Assembly (NCBI GenBank): GCA_016744065.1
Contig: JADGFA010000002.1
Location: 96,515 to 160,514 of the forward strand
Direction: 5' to 3'
Source: Gammaproteobacteria bacterium
GTDB lineage: Bacteria; Pseudomonadota; Gammaproteobacteria; SZUA-229
DNA length: 64,000 nt
Of the stretch, positions 18,906 through 28,984 are shown piece by piece. The position numbers were made by a program, and so were the translations under genes. The notes under the pieces were generated by a model. The model saw only the letters and a program-made list of their open reading frames with translations. It made no database searches and was not told the origin of the DNA. The first letter of the stretch is position 1; the number at the start of each line of letters is the position of its first letter.

Positions 18906-18921
18906 TGTGATTTATATCACA
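18906..18921. promoter_or_regulatory. CRP/FNR-superfamily palindrome
   Basis: TGTGATTTATATCACA is an exact TGTGA-N6-TCACA palindrome, the consensus of CRP/Vfr. It is 83 bases from the FHA gene start and about 430 from typA, so the FHA gene is the likelier target. FNR half-sites (TTGAT) are not matched. Confidence 0.65.
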
Positions 18922-19242
18922 ATGCAAAGTAAAACGATAATACTGATTTTGCTTTATCATAGAAGGCTGACAGCTATTTCGGAAATTCCCTACATGAGGC
19001 CTTTAAATAGAGTAGTTAAAGTATAAAAGTAAAAAATTTATAAATAACGATATTTGATGATTATTTTAATGTTTTAGTCTGTATATATCGTGTTTCAGGT
19101 GCTAAATGCAAAGTTAAACCGTTTTAAAATTTATTAGGTCGTAATATTCGTATAAATTATAGATAAATGTGGTTTTATGCGATTTTCTTCTGAAAATATA
19201 AAAAAGTGCGCTGTTAACTAATTATAAGTGACTAATATGCTG

Positions 19243-19248
19243 TATAAT
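19243..19248 (+). promoter_or_regulatory. Probable -10 element of typA
   Basis: TATAAT lies about 100 bases before the typA ATG. No good -35 hexamer is found at 16-18 bases, so the assignment is tentative. Confidence 0.35.
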
Positions 19249-19347
19249 CTGCACCCTTTTTGATTGGCCGGAAATGCTGGCCCATTTGATATTAATTGTG
19301 TGCTGACTTTTGAGGTGCACATTTTTGGCCAGGAGCTTGAAGCAAAC

Positions 19348-21171
19348 ATGAAACTACGTAATGTCGCAATTATTGCCCACGTTGACCACGGTAAAACCAC
19401 GTTGGTTGATGAATTGTTAAAGCAGTCTGGCACGATAGATAATAGCCGCGGTGAAATGGATACCTGTGTGATGGATTCCAATGACCAGGAAAAAGAGCGT
19501 GGTATCACCATTCTGGCAAAAAACACAGCGATTACCTGGAATGATTATCGTATCAATATTGTAGATACGCCAGGTCACGCAGACTTTGGTGGTGAGGTTG
19601 AGCGTGTGCTTTCTATGGTTGATTCAGTGTTACTACTGGTTGACGCACAGGAAGGCCCCATGCCTCAAACCCGCTTTGTAACGCAAAAAGCCTTTAATAT
19701 GGGTTTTAAACCCATTGTTGTTATTAACAAGGTTGATAAACCTGCGGCACGTGTTGACTGGGCGCTGGATCAGACGTTTGAGCTGTTTGATCAGTTAGGC
19801 GCAACGGATGAGCAGCTGGACTTCCCTGTTATATATGCTTCTGGCCTGGGTGGTTTTGCAAGCCTGGAAGACGATGTAACTGAAGGAGACATGACGCCAT
19901 TATTGCAGGCTATTCTTGAGCATGTGCCTGCACCTGATGTAGATATTGATGCCCCATTCCAGATGCAGGTAAGTGCGCTGGATTACAACTCATACGTGGG
20001 TGTAATCGGTATTGGTCGTATCAAGCAGGGTAAAATCAGACGTAACCAGGCGCTTGCCCTGATAGACAGTGAAGGTAATACTCGAACCGGCATTCGTATG
20101 CAACAAATTCTTGGCTTCCATGGTCTTGAACGAGTAGAAGTTGATGTGGCCCAGGCGGGTGACATTATTTGCTTTAACGGCATCGATAAGCTGAATATCT
20201 CAGACACAATCTGTGATCCTGAGAATGTAGTGGCTATGTCTCCTTTATCGGTAGATGAACCAACACTAAGCATGATGTTCCAGGTGAATAATGGTCCATT
20301 TGCAGGCCAGGATGGTAAATATGTTACTTCACGTAATATTTCAGATCGTCTGGATCAGGAGTTAATTCATAACGTTGCACTTAAGGTTGAACAGGGTGAA
20401 TCCGGTGATAAGTTTAAAGTATCAGGCCGAGGTGAATTACACCTGTCTGTACTGATCGAGTCCATGCGTCGTGAAGGTTTTGAGCTTTGTGTCGGTCGTC
20501 CTGAAGTGGTTATTAAAGAAGTCGACGGTAAACTTCAGGAGCCGTATGAAGCATTGACGGTTGATGTGCCTGAGGATTCACAGGGTACAATCATGGAAGC
20601 CCTGGGTATTCGTAAGGGTGAACTAAAAGACATGGTGCCAGATGGGCAGGGTCGTGTTCGCTTAGATTATAAAATTCCAACCCGTGGGTTAATTGGTTTC
20701 CGTACAGAATTCCTTACGGCGACACAGGGTAACGGCCTGATGTATAACGTATTTGATAGTTACGGCCCTAAACTGGATGTGATTATTGGTCAGCGTAGTA
20801 AAGGTGTATTGATTTCAAATGGTACGGGTAAAGCGCTTTCCTTCTCAATTTATAACCTGCAGGAACGAGGTAAGATGTTTCTTGAGCATGGTGATGAAGT
20901 TTATGAAGGTATGCTGGTGGGTATTCATGCCCGTGATAATGACCTGGTGGTTAACCCGCTTAAAGGCAAGCAATTAACTAACGTTCGTGCCTCTGGAACA
21001 GATGAAGCATTAACGCTCGTTAAGCCTATTCAAATGACTCTAGAGCAGGCGCTTGAGTTTATCGATGATGATGAGCTGGTTGAAGTAACACCTAATCATA
21101 TTCGTACGCGTAAGAAGTTGCTTACAGAAAATCTACGTAAACAAAGTTCACGTGGTGCGAAGGTAAGTTAA
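19348..21171 (+). CDS. typA: Ribosome-associated GTPase TypA/BipA
   Basis: 607 residues from ATG 19348 (MKLRNVAIIAHVDHGKTT), with AGGAG 12 bases upstream; this is the family start and length. G1 is AHVDHGKTT, switch I contains EKERGITI, G3 is DTPGHADF and G4 NKVD. EF-G-like domains II, III and V follow, and the BipA-specific C-terminal domain ends in TRKKLLTENLRKQSSRGAK. TypA binds the 70S ribosome and assists 50S assembly, especially in cold or stress. It is a single-gene unit with a terminator at 21194. Confidence 0.97.
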   Translation: MKLRNVAIIAHVDHGKTTLVDELLKQSGTIDNSRGEMDTCVMDSNDQEKERGITILAKNTAITWNDYRINIVDTPGHADFGGEVERVLSMVDSVLLLVDAQEGPMPQTRFVTQKAFNMGFKPIVVINKVDKPAARVDWALDQTFELFDQLGATDEQLDFPVIYASGLGGFASLEDDVTEGDMTPLLQAILEHVPAPDVDIDAPFQMQVSALDYNSYVGVIGIGRIKQGKIRRNQALALIDSEGNTRTGIRMQQILGFHGLERVEVDVAQAGDIICFNGIDKLNISDTICDPENVVAMSPLSVDEPTLSMMFQVNNGPFAGQDGKYVTSRNISDRLDQELIHNVALKVEQGESGDKFKVSGRGELHLSVLIESMRREGFELCVGRPEVVIKEVDGKLQEPYEALTVDVPEDSQGTIMEALGIRKGELKDMVPDGQGRVRLDYKIPTRGLIGFRTEFLTATQGNGLMYNVFDSYGPKLDVIIGQRSKGVLISNGTGKALSFSIYNLQERGKMFLEHGDEVYEGMLVGIHARDNDLVVNPLKGKQLTNVRASGTDEALTLVKPIQMTLEQALEFIDDDELVEVTPNHIRTRKKLLTENLRKQSSRGAKVS

Positions 21172-21193
21172 TATATCTGTTTTATCTTGATTA

Positions 21194-21234
21194 GATCGCT
21201 TTTATAAGAGTTATTCTGTAGAAGCGGTCTTTTT
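21194..21234 (+). terminator. Intrinsic terminator after typA
   Basis: GATCGCTT (21194-21201) pairs with AAGCGGTC (21222-21229) with one G-T pair, followed by TTTTT. Confidence 0.7.
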
Positions 21235-21340
21235 AAGCTACCATTTTTCCTGTGTTCACGTACTCTTCGTGCAACCCCTGTTTATACCAGCTAAACTCCT
21301 TTAAACTTTAGATAAGAAATAATAATAGGTTTTAGCATCA

Positions 21341-22489
21341 GTGTCAGAAAATAAAAATGAAAACCAGATATTAGTCATCGATGATTCACGTGTCATTCGT
21401 CGTGCGGCAGTAAAAATTCTACAAAAAGAATTTGATGTTATTGAAGCAGAAGACGGTGAAGAGGCCTGGGAAGAGTTACAGAAAAATACAAACATATCAG
21501 TTGTGTTTAGTGACCTTGGCATGCCTAATATGGATGGTTTTGAATTATTAGAAAAAATTCGTAATGCACAGGATCCGATATTAGCAAAAATACCAGTGAT
21601 TATTATTACTGGAGCAGAGGAGTCGGATGGTACGAAAGAAGAAGTGTTACGGCTTGGCGCAACTGATTTTATTAGCAAGCCTTTTGATTCAATCTCATTA
21701 AAATCCAGAGCAGCAACACATATAAATTATCGAAATGAAGTGCGCTCACTGGAAAAAGCGGCATCCTGTGATAAGTTGACGGGACTGTTTACTGAGTTAT
21801 CGTTCGGGCAGCAGGGTGAGCAGACGCTGGCATATGCCAGGCGTCATTGTACTGATATTACCCTGGTGCGTTTTGATATTGATCAGTTTTCTGAAGTATT
21901 TGTAAAACACGGTAAAAATATTGCCGAGCAAATTTTAGTTAAAGTGGCTTCTTTAATTAATGAAGGTAAGCGTACAGAGGATATTGCTGCACGCCTGGGT
22001 GTTTCATCTTTTGCGTTATTACTGCCTTGCTCCGATCCGCAGGGAGCGGAAGTTGTGGTAAGTCGAATCTGTCAGCGTGTAGCGCGATTAAAATTAAAAA
22101 TGGGTGAAGATGTATTTAATATCCGATTTAGTGCGGGTATAACTTCACCCGTATTAGTTGATACAAATATTAAATTTCCTGACCTGCTCAAGCAGGCTGA
22201 AAGTGCATTGAAAAAAGCGCTGGCCAAAGGTGGGGGGAAAATAATTCGATATCAGCGAAGTGTAGATAAAACGCTCCCATCAACGCCTGATGCTCCAATA
22301 GATAGTCGTGCAGACATTAACCTGGAAGATCTTATATCACAATTAACCAGGGAAAATGCTGGTGTTACTAATGATCAACTAGTATCGGCCATGCGAAAAA
22401 TTATACCGTTAATAGCACATGCTGATAATAACCTTAAGCTTGGTTTGAGTAAGGTTATATTGCACCTTAAAAAACGTCTGCTCCCCTGA
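21341..22489 (+). CDS. Response regulator with degenerate GGDEF domain
   Basis: 382 residues; GTG start. The receiver domain (about 8-125) has D14/D15, phosphoacceptor D58 in FSDLGMPNMDG and K113 in ISKPFD. A GGDEF-fold domain follows: DKLTGLF at 144-150, VRFDIDQFSEVF, and the active-site loop at 220-224, where GGDEF is replaced by GVSSF in RLGVSSFALLLP. The Asp/Glu needed for metal and GTP binding are missing, so it should not make c-di-GMP. A C-terminal helical tail (about 310-382) matches nothing I know. It may act as a phosphorylation-switched scaffold. No cognate kinase is adjacent. Confidence 0.88.
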   Translation: MSENKNENQILVIDDSRVIRRAAVKILQKEFDVIEAEDGEEAWEELQKNTNISVVFSDLGMPNMDGFELLEKIRNAQDPILAKIPVIIITGAEESDGTKEEVLRLGATDFISKPFDSISLKSRAATHINYRNEVRSLEKAASCDKLTGLFTELSFGQQGEQTLAYARRHCTDITLVRFDIDQFSEVFVKHGKNIAEQILVKVASLINEGKRTEDIAARLGVSSFALLLPCSDPQGAEVVVSRICQRVARLKLKMGEDVFNIRFSAGITSPVLVDTNIKFPDLLKQAESALKKALAKGGGKIIRYQRSVDKTLPSTPDAPIDSRADINLEDLISQLTRENAGVTNDQLVSAMRKIIPLIAHADNNLKLGLSKVILHLKKRLLP

Positions 22490-22610
22490 TATAGGGTAAT
22501 TTATAATATCAGATGAATTGATAGTTAAAGTATTTATATAAATATTAGAGCGATATCTTTATCCTTTAGGTACAATAGAAGCCCATATTTTTTCAGGATT
22601 TTATTGTTTC

Positions 22611-24944
22611 ATGATGTCTATTCCCCAGCGTATTGCCGAAGAGTTATCCGTTAATGTACAGCAGGTTATTTCTGCGGTTGAACTACTGGATGAAGGCTCA
22701 ACAGTCCCTTTTATATCTCGATATCGAAAAGAAGTAACAGGTGGATTAGATGATTCGCAATTACGTAATCTGGAGGAACGTTTGCGTTATTTACGTGAGC
22801 TAGATGAGAGACGTGAAGTGATTTTGAAAAATATCGATGATCAGGAAAAACTAACCCCTGAGCTGAAAGCTTCAATTATGCAGGCAGATACAAAAAATCG
22901 TCTTGAAGATTTATATTTACCCTATAAACAAAAGCGGCGCACAAAAGCACAGATCGCAAAAGAGGCTGGTCTTGAGCCGTTAGCTATTGCATTATTTGAA
23001 AACGCCGCATTAGAGCCTGATGTTGAGGCTGAAAAATATATAGATTCAGAAAAAGCAATTACAGATATCAAGATGGCGCTGGATGGTGCGCGTCAGATTT
23101 TGATGGAGCGATTTGCTGAAGAAGCTGATTTATTACAGAACTTACGTGAGTATTTATGGAAGCAGGGAATAATTGAATCACGGGTAATATCAGGAAAAGA
23201 AGTGGAAGGTGAAAAGTTTGCTGATTATTTTGAATATGAAGAAGCGCTAGAAAAAATCCCATCCCATCGTGCTCTGGCATTATTTCGCGGTCGCAATGAA
23301 AGTGTTTTGCAAATGAATTTAAAAGTGCCAGGTGAAGATGAGTTAGCCAGTAAATCACTTAGCCATCCTTGCGAGGCAACAATAGCAAAATATTTCAATT
23401 TGGAAAATAATGGAAAACCTGCTGATAAATGGTTGTTTGATACAGTGCGGTGGGCGTGGAAAATAAAAATATTCAGCCATCTTGATGTTGAATTAAAAAT
23501 GAAGCTTAAAGAAGCGGCTGAAGAGGAAGCGATAAAAGTATTTGCCTCTAATTTACATGATTTATTATTAGCTGCACCAGCCGGAGCAAAAGCAACGTTA
23601 GGACTTGATCCGGGGTTGCGTACGGGAGTTAAGGTCGCCGTTGTTAATGAAACCGGTAAAATGGTTGATCACGCAACAATTTATCCCCATGTTCCTAAAA
23701 ATCAATGGGATCAGTCAATAGCTGTTTTAGCCGCACTCTGTAAAAAGCATAATGTAACATTAATTAGTATTGGTAACGGTACTGCATCGCGTGAAACAGA
23801 TAAGTTAGCAAAAGAATTAATTAAAAAATATCCTGAATTAAAAATGACACCGTTGGTGGTTTCAGAAGCGGGTGCATCTGTATATTCAGCATCTGAATTA
23901 GCTTCAAAAGAGTTTCCTGATCTTGATGTTTCTATCAGAGGGGCAGTATCTATAGCACGTCGCTTACAGGACCCGCTTGCAGAATTAGTTAAAATAGAGC
24001 CTAAAGCAATTGGTGTTGGTCAATATCAGCATGATGTTAGCCAGGTAAGGCTGGCACGTCAGTTGGATAACGTGGTTGAAGATTGTGTAAATGCGGTGGG
24101 TGTAGACATTAATATGGCATCGGTTCCTTTATTAACGCAGGTCTCTGGTTTAAGTCAGTCGATGGCAGAAAATATAGTGCAGTTTCGTGATGAAAATGGA
24201 GCGTTTAAAAATAGAAAACAGTTGTTAAAAGTGCCACGGCTTGGGCCAAAAGCATATGAACAATCAGCCGGTTTTTTACGTATTTTAAAAGGAGAAAATC
24301 CGCTGGATGCTTCTGCTGTTCATCCTGAAGCCTATCCTTTGGTAGAAAAAATAGTTGAATTGTCTGGAAAATCTATTCATGCAGTTTTAGGTGATACCCG
24401 TTTCCTTAAAAAAATAAGTGCTAATGATTATGTAGATAATGATTATGGCTTACCTACTGTTATAGATGTTATCAGTGAAATGGAAAAACCAGGGAGAGAT
24501 CCACGACCTGAATTCAAAACAGCTGAATTTAAAGATGGTGTGGAAGAAATAAAAGATTTATCGACTGATATGATTTTAGAAGGCGTGGTAACAAATGTGA
24601 CAAATTTTGGTGCGTTTATTGATATTGGTGTCCATCAGGATGGTCTGGTTCATATATCGGCATTATCAAATACATTTGTAAAGGATCCACGTGAAGTTGT
24701 TAAAGCAGGTGATATTGTAAAAGTTAAGGTAATGGAAATTGATGTGCAACGAAAGCGCATTGCTTTAAGTATGAGACTAGATGATGATAGTCGTGACCAG
24801 CTTAAAGATATGCCGAGGGAAAAAAATCGGCCACAACAGAGTCGTCAAAAAAGTCATCAGAAAAACCGTCAACAAAATCAGTCTGGTGGCAATATGGAAA
24901 ATTCTGCAATGGCAGATGCACTTTCCAGAGCATTTAAAAAATAG
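22611..24944 (+). CDS. tex: Tex-family RNA-binding transcription accessory protein
   Basis: 777 residues, normal for Tex. The N-terminal helical part is [20 protein letters not shown] with [15 protein letters not shown]; a YqgF/RuvC-like fold begins around [16 protein letters not shown] (about 333-348); helix-hairpin-helix units occur around [20 protein letters not shown]; and an S1 RNA-binding domain lies near residues 650-725 ([20 protein letters not shown]). A Gln/Arg/Lys-rich tail follows. Tex resembles eukaryotic Spt6 and binds nucleic acids and the transcription machinery. The next gene begins 52 bases later and may be co-transcribed. Confidence 0.96.
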   Translation: MMSIPQRIAEELSVNVQQVISAVELLDEGSTVPFISRYRKEVTGGLDDSQLRNLEERLRYLRELDERREVILKNIDDQEKLTPELKASIMQADTKNRLEDLYLPYKQKRRTKAQIAKEAGLEPLAIALFENAALEPDVEAEKYIDSEKAITDIKMALDGARQILMERFAEEADLLQNLREYLWKQGIIESRVISGKEVEGEKFADYFEYEEALEKIPSHRALALFRGRNESVLQMNLKVPGEDELASKSLSHPCEATIAKYFNLENNGKPADKWLFDTVRWAWKIKIFSHLDVELKMKLKEAAEEEAIKVFASNLHDLLLAAPAGAKATLGLDPGLRTGVKVAVVNETGKMVDHATIYPHVPKNQWDQSIAVLAALCKKHNVTLISIGNGTASRETDKLAKELIKKYPELKMTPLVVSEAGASVYSASELASKEFPDLDVSIRGAVSIARRLQDPLAELVKIEPKAIGVGQYQHDVSQVRLARQLDNVVEDCVNAVGVDINMASVPLLTQVSGLSQSMAENIVQFRDENGAFKNRKQLLKVPRLGPKAYEQSAGFLRILKGENPLDASAVHPEAYPLVEKIVELSGKSIHAVLGDTRFLKKISANDYVDNDYGLPTVIDVISEMEKPGRDPRPEFKTAEFKDGVEEIKDLSTDMILEGVVTNVTNFGAFIDIGVHQDGLVHISALSNTFVKDPREVVKAGDIVKVKVMEIDVQRKRIALSMRLDDDSRDQLKDMPREKNRPQQSRQKSHQKNRQQNQSGGNMENSAMADALSRAFKK

Positions 24945-24996
24945 TATTAAAATATGTAATATATTAAATGAATCAGAAATTAAAAAGCTATAACGT

Positions 24997-26889
24997 ATGT
25001 TAACACTCTCAAGTCTGGCGATTCGCCGTGGAACTAAAGTTTTGTTTGAGCAGGCAAACTTTAAAATTCATCGTGGTAATCGTGTCGGTGTTACGGGGGC
25101 AAATGGTTGTGGAAAATCAAGTTTATTTGCGTTAATACTAAAGCTCATACAAAGTGATGCAGGTGAAATTATAATACCGCAGAAAACGGTTATTGCACAT
25201 GTGGCACAGGAAACGCCCACAACAGAAAAAAGCGCTCTTGATTATGTTTTAGATGGAGACATTGAACTTAGAAAAATCCAACAACAATTAGCTAAAGCGG
25301 AACATAATAATAATGGAGCAGAGCAGGCTGAATGCTATAGCCGTCTGGAAGAAATTGATGCTTATACCGCTGAAGCCCGAGCGGGTAAATTATTATTGGG
25401 CCTGAGTTTTACAACAGAACAGCTGAGCCATTCTGTTAGTCGTTTTTCTGGCGGTTGGCGTATGCGTTTAAATTTAGCACAAGCGCTTATGTGTCGATCT
25501 GATCTGTTGTTGCTTGATGAGCCAACTAACCACCTTGATCTGGATGCGGTTATCTGGCTTGAACAATGGTTATTAAGTTATACAGGAACCATGTTATTAA
25601 TATCCCATGACCGTGATTTCTTAGATAAAGTGACCAGTCATATTATGCATATAGAGCAGCAAACTGTAAATTTGTATACAGGGAATTACACGGCATTTGA
25701 AAAATTGCGTGCAGAAAAACTGGCATTACAAAAATCACAATATGATAAACAACAGCGTGAAATTGCACATATAGAAAATTTTATACGTCGTTTTAAAGCT
25801 AAAGCGAGTAAAGCAAAACAGGCACAGGGTCGTGTGAAGGCACTTGAAAGAATGGAAATGATTTCAGCAGCACATATTGATTCACCCTTTAATTTTTCAT
25901 TCTTTAAACCTGAAAAACTACCCCATCCTTTAATGCGCCTGGATGATATTAGTGTGGGATATGGCGATGTTCAAATATTGAAGGCTGCTAGTATGAGTTT
26001 GTTACCTGGTGACCGAATTGCCTTGTTAGGACATAACGGTGCAGGTAAGTCTACTTTAATAAAGTTATTAGCAGGAGAGCTAAAGCCGCAACAGGGTGAT
26101 TTTGAACAGTCATCAGAATTAAAAATAGGTTATTTTGCCCAACATCAGCTTGAGCAGTTAGATCTGGAAGCCAGTGCACTATTGCATTTACAGCGTCTGG
26201 ATGCACAATTAACAGAACAGCAGGTGCGTAGTTACCTGGGCGGGTTTGATTTTCATGGTGACCGAGTGCTTGAGCCCGTAGCGCCATTTTCCGGCGGAGA
26301 AAAAGCTCGTCTGGTGTTAGCGTTACTTATTTACCAAAAACCTAATATATTGTTACTGGATGAGCCAACCAATCATCTGGATCTTGAAATGCGTCATGCG
26401 CTATCAATTGCATTGCAGGAATATGAAGGTGCTATGGTTCTAGTTTCCCATGACCGCCATTTGCTACGTGCGGTTACAGATCAATTTTTGTTGGTTGATG
26501 GAGGTAAGGTCAAACCCTTTAATGATGACCTGGATGCTTATAGAAACTGGTTAATACAGCCTAAAACAAGTGATGAGAGTAGTGGTGTTTTAGATAAAAC
26601 ATGTACTACTATTAATAAAAAGGCCCAGAGACAGCAGTTGGCAGAGCTTCGTAAGCGATTGAACCCGTTAACAAAAGAAGTGAAATCACTAGAAAAAACA
26701 ATGGCTTCATTGGAGCAGGAAATAGTTAATGTAGAAGTTGATCTGGCTAAACCAGAGATGTACCAGGCAGAAAATCGTGAGTGTCTGGAACAACTATCAA
26801 AATTACGTGGTGAGCTGAGTGGCAAGCTGGAGGAAACAGAGGAAAACTGGTTAGCTAAAAGTGAAGAGTTAGAACGGTTATCAGGCTAA
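24997..26889 (+). CDS. ABC-F family ATPase (YheS-like)
   Basis: 630 residues with two ABC domains and no membrane segments. Walker A motifs are GANGCGKSS (about 35) and GHNGAGKST (about 349). Signature motifs are SRFSGGWRMR and APFSGGEKAR, each followed by a Walker B LLLLDEPTNHLDL or ILLLDEPTNHLDL. The linker between domains is Lys-rich (RFKAKASKAKQAQGRVKALE), as in the P-site tRNA interaction motif of ABC-F proteins. A C-terminal coiled coil (about 535-630) matches YheS. Such proteins bind the ribosomal E site and rescue or tune translation. It follows tex by 52 bases on the same strand. Confidence 0.93.
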   Translation: MLTLSSLAIRRGTKVLFEQANFKIHRGNRVGVTGANGCGKSSLFALILKLIQSDAGEIIIPQKTVIAHVAQETPTTEKSALDYVLDGDIELRKIQQQLAKAEHNNNGAEQAECYSRLEEIDAYTAEARAGKLLLGLSFTTEQLSHSVSRFSGGWRMRLNLAQALMCRSDLLLLDEPTNHLDLDAVIWLEQWLLSYTGTMLLISHDRDFLDKVTSHIMHIEQQTVNLYTGNYTAFEKLRAEKLALQKSQYDKQQREIAHIENFIRRFKAKASKAKQAQGRVKALERMEMISAAHIDSPFNFSFFKPEKLPHPLMRLDDISVGYGDVQILKAASMSLLPGDRIALLGHNGAGKSTLIKLLAGELKPQQGDFEQSSELKIGYFAQHQLEQLDLEASALLHLQRLDAQLTEQQVRSYLGGFDFHGDRVLEPVAPFSGGEKARLVLALLIYQKPNILLLDEPTNHLDLEMRHALSIALQEYEGAMVLVSHDRHLLRAVTDQFLLVDGGKVKPFNDDLDAYRNWLIQPKTSDESSGVLDKTCTTINKKAQRQQLAELRKRLNPLTKEVKSLEKTMASLEQEIVNVEVDLAKPEMYQAENRECLEQLSKLRGELSGKLEETEENWLAKSEELERLSG

Positions 26890-27305
26890 AGTGTCGTTTT
26901 TGCTGATACAAAATATACATATTATGTGTTTTGTGTGCTGGATAAAAGTTATGACAATAAATTTTGATTTGGGATTTATCTTAAAGTAACCTCTACTAGA
27001 TAGGCCCTGGTCTTAATTAAACCCTGTTATTCTATGGCAGTAGGTTCTTCGGTAATATTCAGAGTAGCAGTACACAAGTTTCATGCTTAATAAATAATAG
27101 TGGTATTTAGCCTATATATTATCAATTAATATGCTATAGGTTAAACCTGAAGTATTCTGGGTGCCCTGTGCTGGATTCTAGCTCAGGAAATAGCCCGTTA
27201 GTCAGAATAGTCGAGAGCAAAAAATCTATTTCCTTATAATAAATAGATATTCCCAGTACCTAATGGATTACCCAATCGGATGAGGTCTTAAAGGGGGAGA
27301 ACTAA
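26890..27305. other. 416-base intergenic region before the HD-GYP-like gene
   Basis: No gene is seen. Near its end TATTCTG (27153-27159) and CAGAATA (27203-27209) are exact complements enclosing a region with GGG/CCC pairing potential, which might be a structured leader of the following gene. A GGGGGAGA ribosome site lies at 27293-27300. No consensus of a known riboswitch was recognised. Confidence 0.5.
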
Positions 27306-28463
27306 ATGTCTAAAAATAATTCTATAGATCAGCTAGATGCTATTAGTGCAAGTACGCTAGCGAGCTTCTTTGTCAATTTTACTTCATCTCAGCGGCAGAT
27401 GGAGCAGTCTTTACTAATGCTTGAAATGTCTCCGCATGATAATGAGTTAATATTAGAGCTACAACAAGGTGTCGAGTTAATTCAGCAATCGCTGCAGGAT
27501 GTCGGCCTTGAAAATATAGAGCCATTAACCGTTAGTCTGAATGGCTTGTTGCAGCAGGTCATATTAAAAAACCTCACCTTTGAAACATTACTGAGTGATT
27601 TAATTCTTCTAGCAGTTAATGATATTAAAATCGTAATGGAAAAAATAATTGATGGTGAAGATCGATGTGTTTTGTTAACAAGAATGCCAAGAATTTGTGA
27701 AAGTATTGATGCAATAGGAACTGCTGATGAATTAAATCGAGATACAGTTATAAGGGATGCTTTATTATTGCTTGATCCGAGTATAGAAATTATTGAAACC
27801 AGTATTTCTAGAAGTGATTCATTAATTAATTTATTTTCAAAAGAAATGCCAAATGAAGAAGAGCTTGCAGCTTATGGAGTTGAAGAGAGTGACGATTTTA
27901 TTTTCTTTCGTGCATTGGTTGAGCCTTTAGAAACGCGTGCCAATTATTGGCGAGGTCGTGCTCATCGTATGTTACGTCTAGCTCTTAAAATGAATGACCA
28001 GGCAGGCAGGCCCGTTAACCCTAATCAATTGGCAGCAGCTGTTTATATGCATGATGCTGGTATGGCTTTATTGCCTTTAGATATTATTAATTGTGAAGAT
28101 AAGCTATCTGATGAGCAGCTAGAAAAAATGCAGCAGCACCCTGTTATTGGTTACGAACTAATGCGTTATATGAAAACCTGGCGTGAAGCTTCGTTCATTG
28201 TCCTGCAACATCATGAGCAGGTCGATGGTGGAGGCTACCCTTATGGGTTGAGTGATAAGGATATTTGCGATGGAGCAAAAATACTGGCTATTGTTGATGC
28301 TGTAGATGCCAGAACGCATGAACGTGCATATGCTACTTTATTAAAAAGGCCATTGCTTCGAGCCGCTATTGAACTGGGGCAAAGTGAAGGTATTCAATTT
28401 AGTGAAAAGTGGATTGCTGTATTTAAAGATGTGTTTCAGGAGTTAAGAAAACTAAATATTTAA
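27306..28463 (+). CDS. HD-GYP-like domain protein with a novel helical N-terminus
   Basis: 385 residues; strong ribosome site. The C-terminal half carries HD-GYP landmarks: H220, HD at 249-250, HP at 278-279, HHEQ at 302-305, GGGYP at 309-312 and D331. HD-GYP proteins degrade c-di-GMP. The first motif here reads HDAGM, not HDIGK, so the conserved Lys is Met; activity may be altered. The N-terminal 200 residues look helical and match no domain I recognise; there is no receiver or membrane sensor. It is a single-gene unit. Role is likely in c-di-GMP signalling, but substrate and activity need biochemical proof. Confidence 0.82.
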   Translation: MSKNNSIDQLDAISASTLASFFVNFTSSQRQMEQSLLMLEMSPHDNELILELQQGVELIQQSLQDVGLENIEPLTVSLNGLLQQVILKNLTFETLLSDLILLAVNDIKIVMEKIIDGEDRCVLLTRMPRICESIDAIGTADELNRDTVIRDALLLLDPSIEIIETSISRSDSLINLFSKEMPNEEELAAYGVEESDDFIFFRALVEPLETRANYWRGRAHRMLRLALKMNDQAGRPVNPNQLAAAVYMHDAGMALLPLDIINCEDKLSDEQLEKMQQHPVIGYELMRYMKTWREASFIVLQHHEQVDGGGYPYGLSDKDICDGAKILAIVDAVDARTHERAYATLLKRPLLRAAIELGQSEGIQFSEKWIAVFKDVFQELRKLNI

Positions 28464-28549
28464 AGTTATACTGAAGATGTTTTTATTATAAAGTTTAGCT
28501 ATGAAATTAATATAAGTGAATAATTAATAATCTTAAAAGATATGTAAAA

Positions 28550-28948
28550 ATGAATAAAATAATTAAAACTAAAGATGAATGGATTCAGCAGCTTGGGGAA
28601 GACATATATCGAGTAACACGTGAGCAGGGAACAGAAGCTCCTTTCAGTGGTGCTTATTATGAAAATGATAAAACGGGTATTTATAATTGCGTATGTTGCA
28701 GTGCCCCGTTATTTGCGTCACAGGAAAAATATGACTCAGGCAGTGGTTGGCCCAGTTTCTGGAAGCCAGTTAATGAGCTATGTATTAAAGAAATAGAAGA
28801 CGTTTCACTGGGTGTAAAAAGAATAGAAGTCAGATGTGAAAAGTGTGATGCTCATCTTGGCCATGTTTTTGAAGATGGCCCAGAACCAACAGGGTTACGT
28901 TATTGTATAAATTCAGTCTGTATGGATTTTAAACTGGAAAAGCTCTAG
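28550..28948 (+). CDS. msrB: Peptide-methionine (R)-S-oxide reductase MsrB
   Basis: 132 residues, the standard single-domain form. Zinc is bound by C47/C50 (NCVCC) and C96/C99 (RCEKC). The catalytic Cys is C119 in LRYCINS, and DSGSGWPSF and HLGHVFEDGP are typical substrate-site motifs. It reduces the R form of methionine sulfoxide in proteins, using thioredoxin. The resolving Cys position varies in the family; C50 or C124 could contribute here. No export signal, so cytoplasmic. The MBL gene on the other strand converges with it. Confidence 0.96.
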   Translation: MNKIIKTKDEWIQQLGEDIYRVTREQGTEAPFSGAYYENDKTGIYNCVCCSAPLFASQEKYDSGSGWPSFWKPVNELCIKEIEDVSLGVKRIEVRCEKCDAHLGHVFEDGPEPTGLRYCINSVCMDFKLEKL

Positions 28949-28984
28949 AGAATACAGTTTAGGAAATTTAACCTGGGAAAAAAT

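Larger units (their letters stand above)
18824..19347. other. 524-base divergent promoter region (FHA gene / typA)
   Basis: An A+T-rich region between divergently read genes. It contains the CRP-like palindrome at 18906 and, near typA, a TATAAT at 19243-19248. An in-frame TTG at 19264 extends typA but encodes nothing conserved. No other gene is visible. Confidence 0.6.

Noticed and set aside
26890..27305. A c-di-GMP riboswitch before the HD-GYP-like gene
   Set aside because: The conserved core sequences of GEMM-I or GEMM-II riboswitches were not found.
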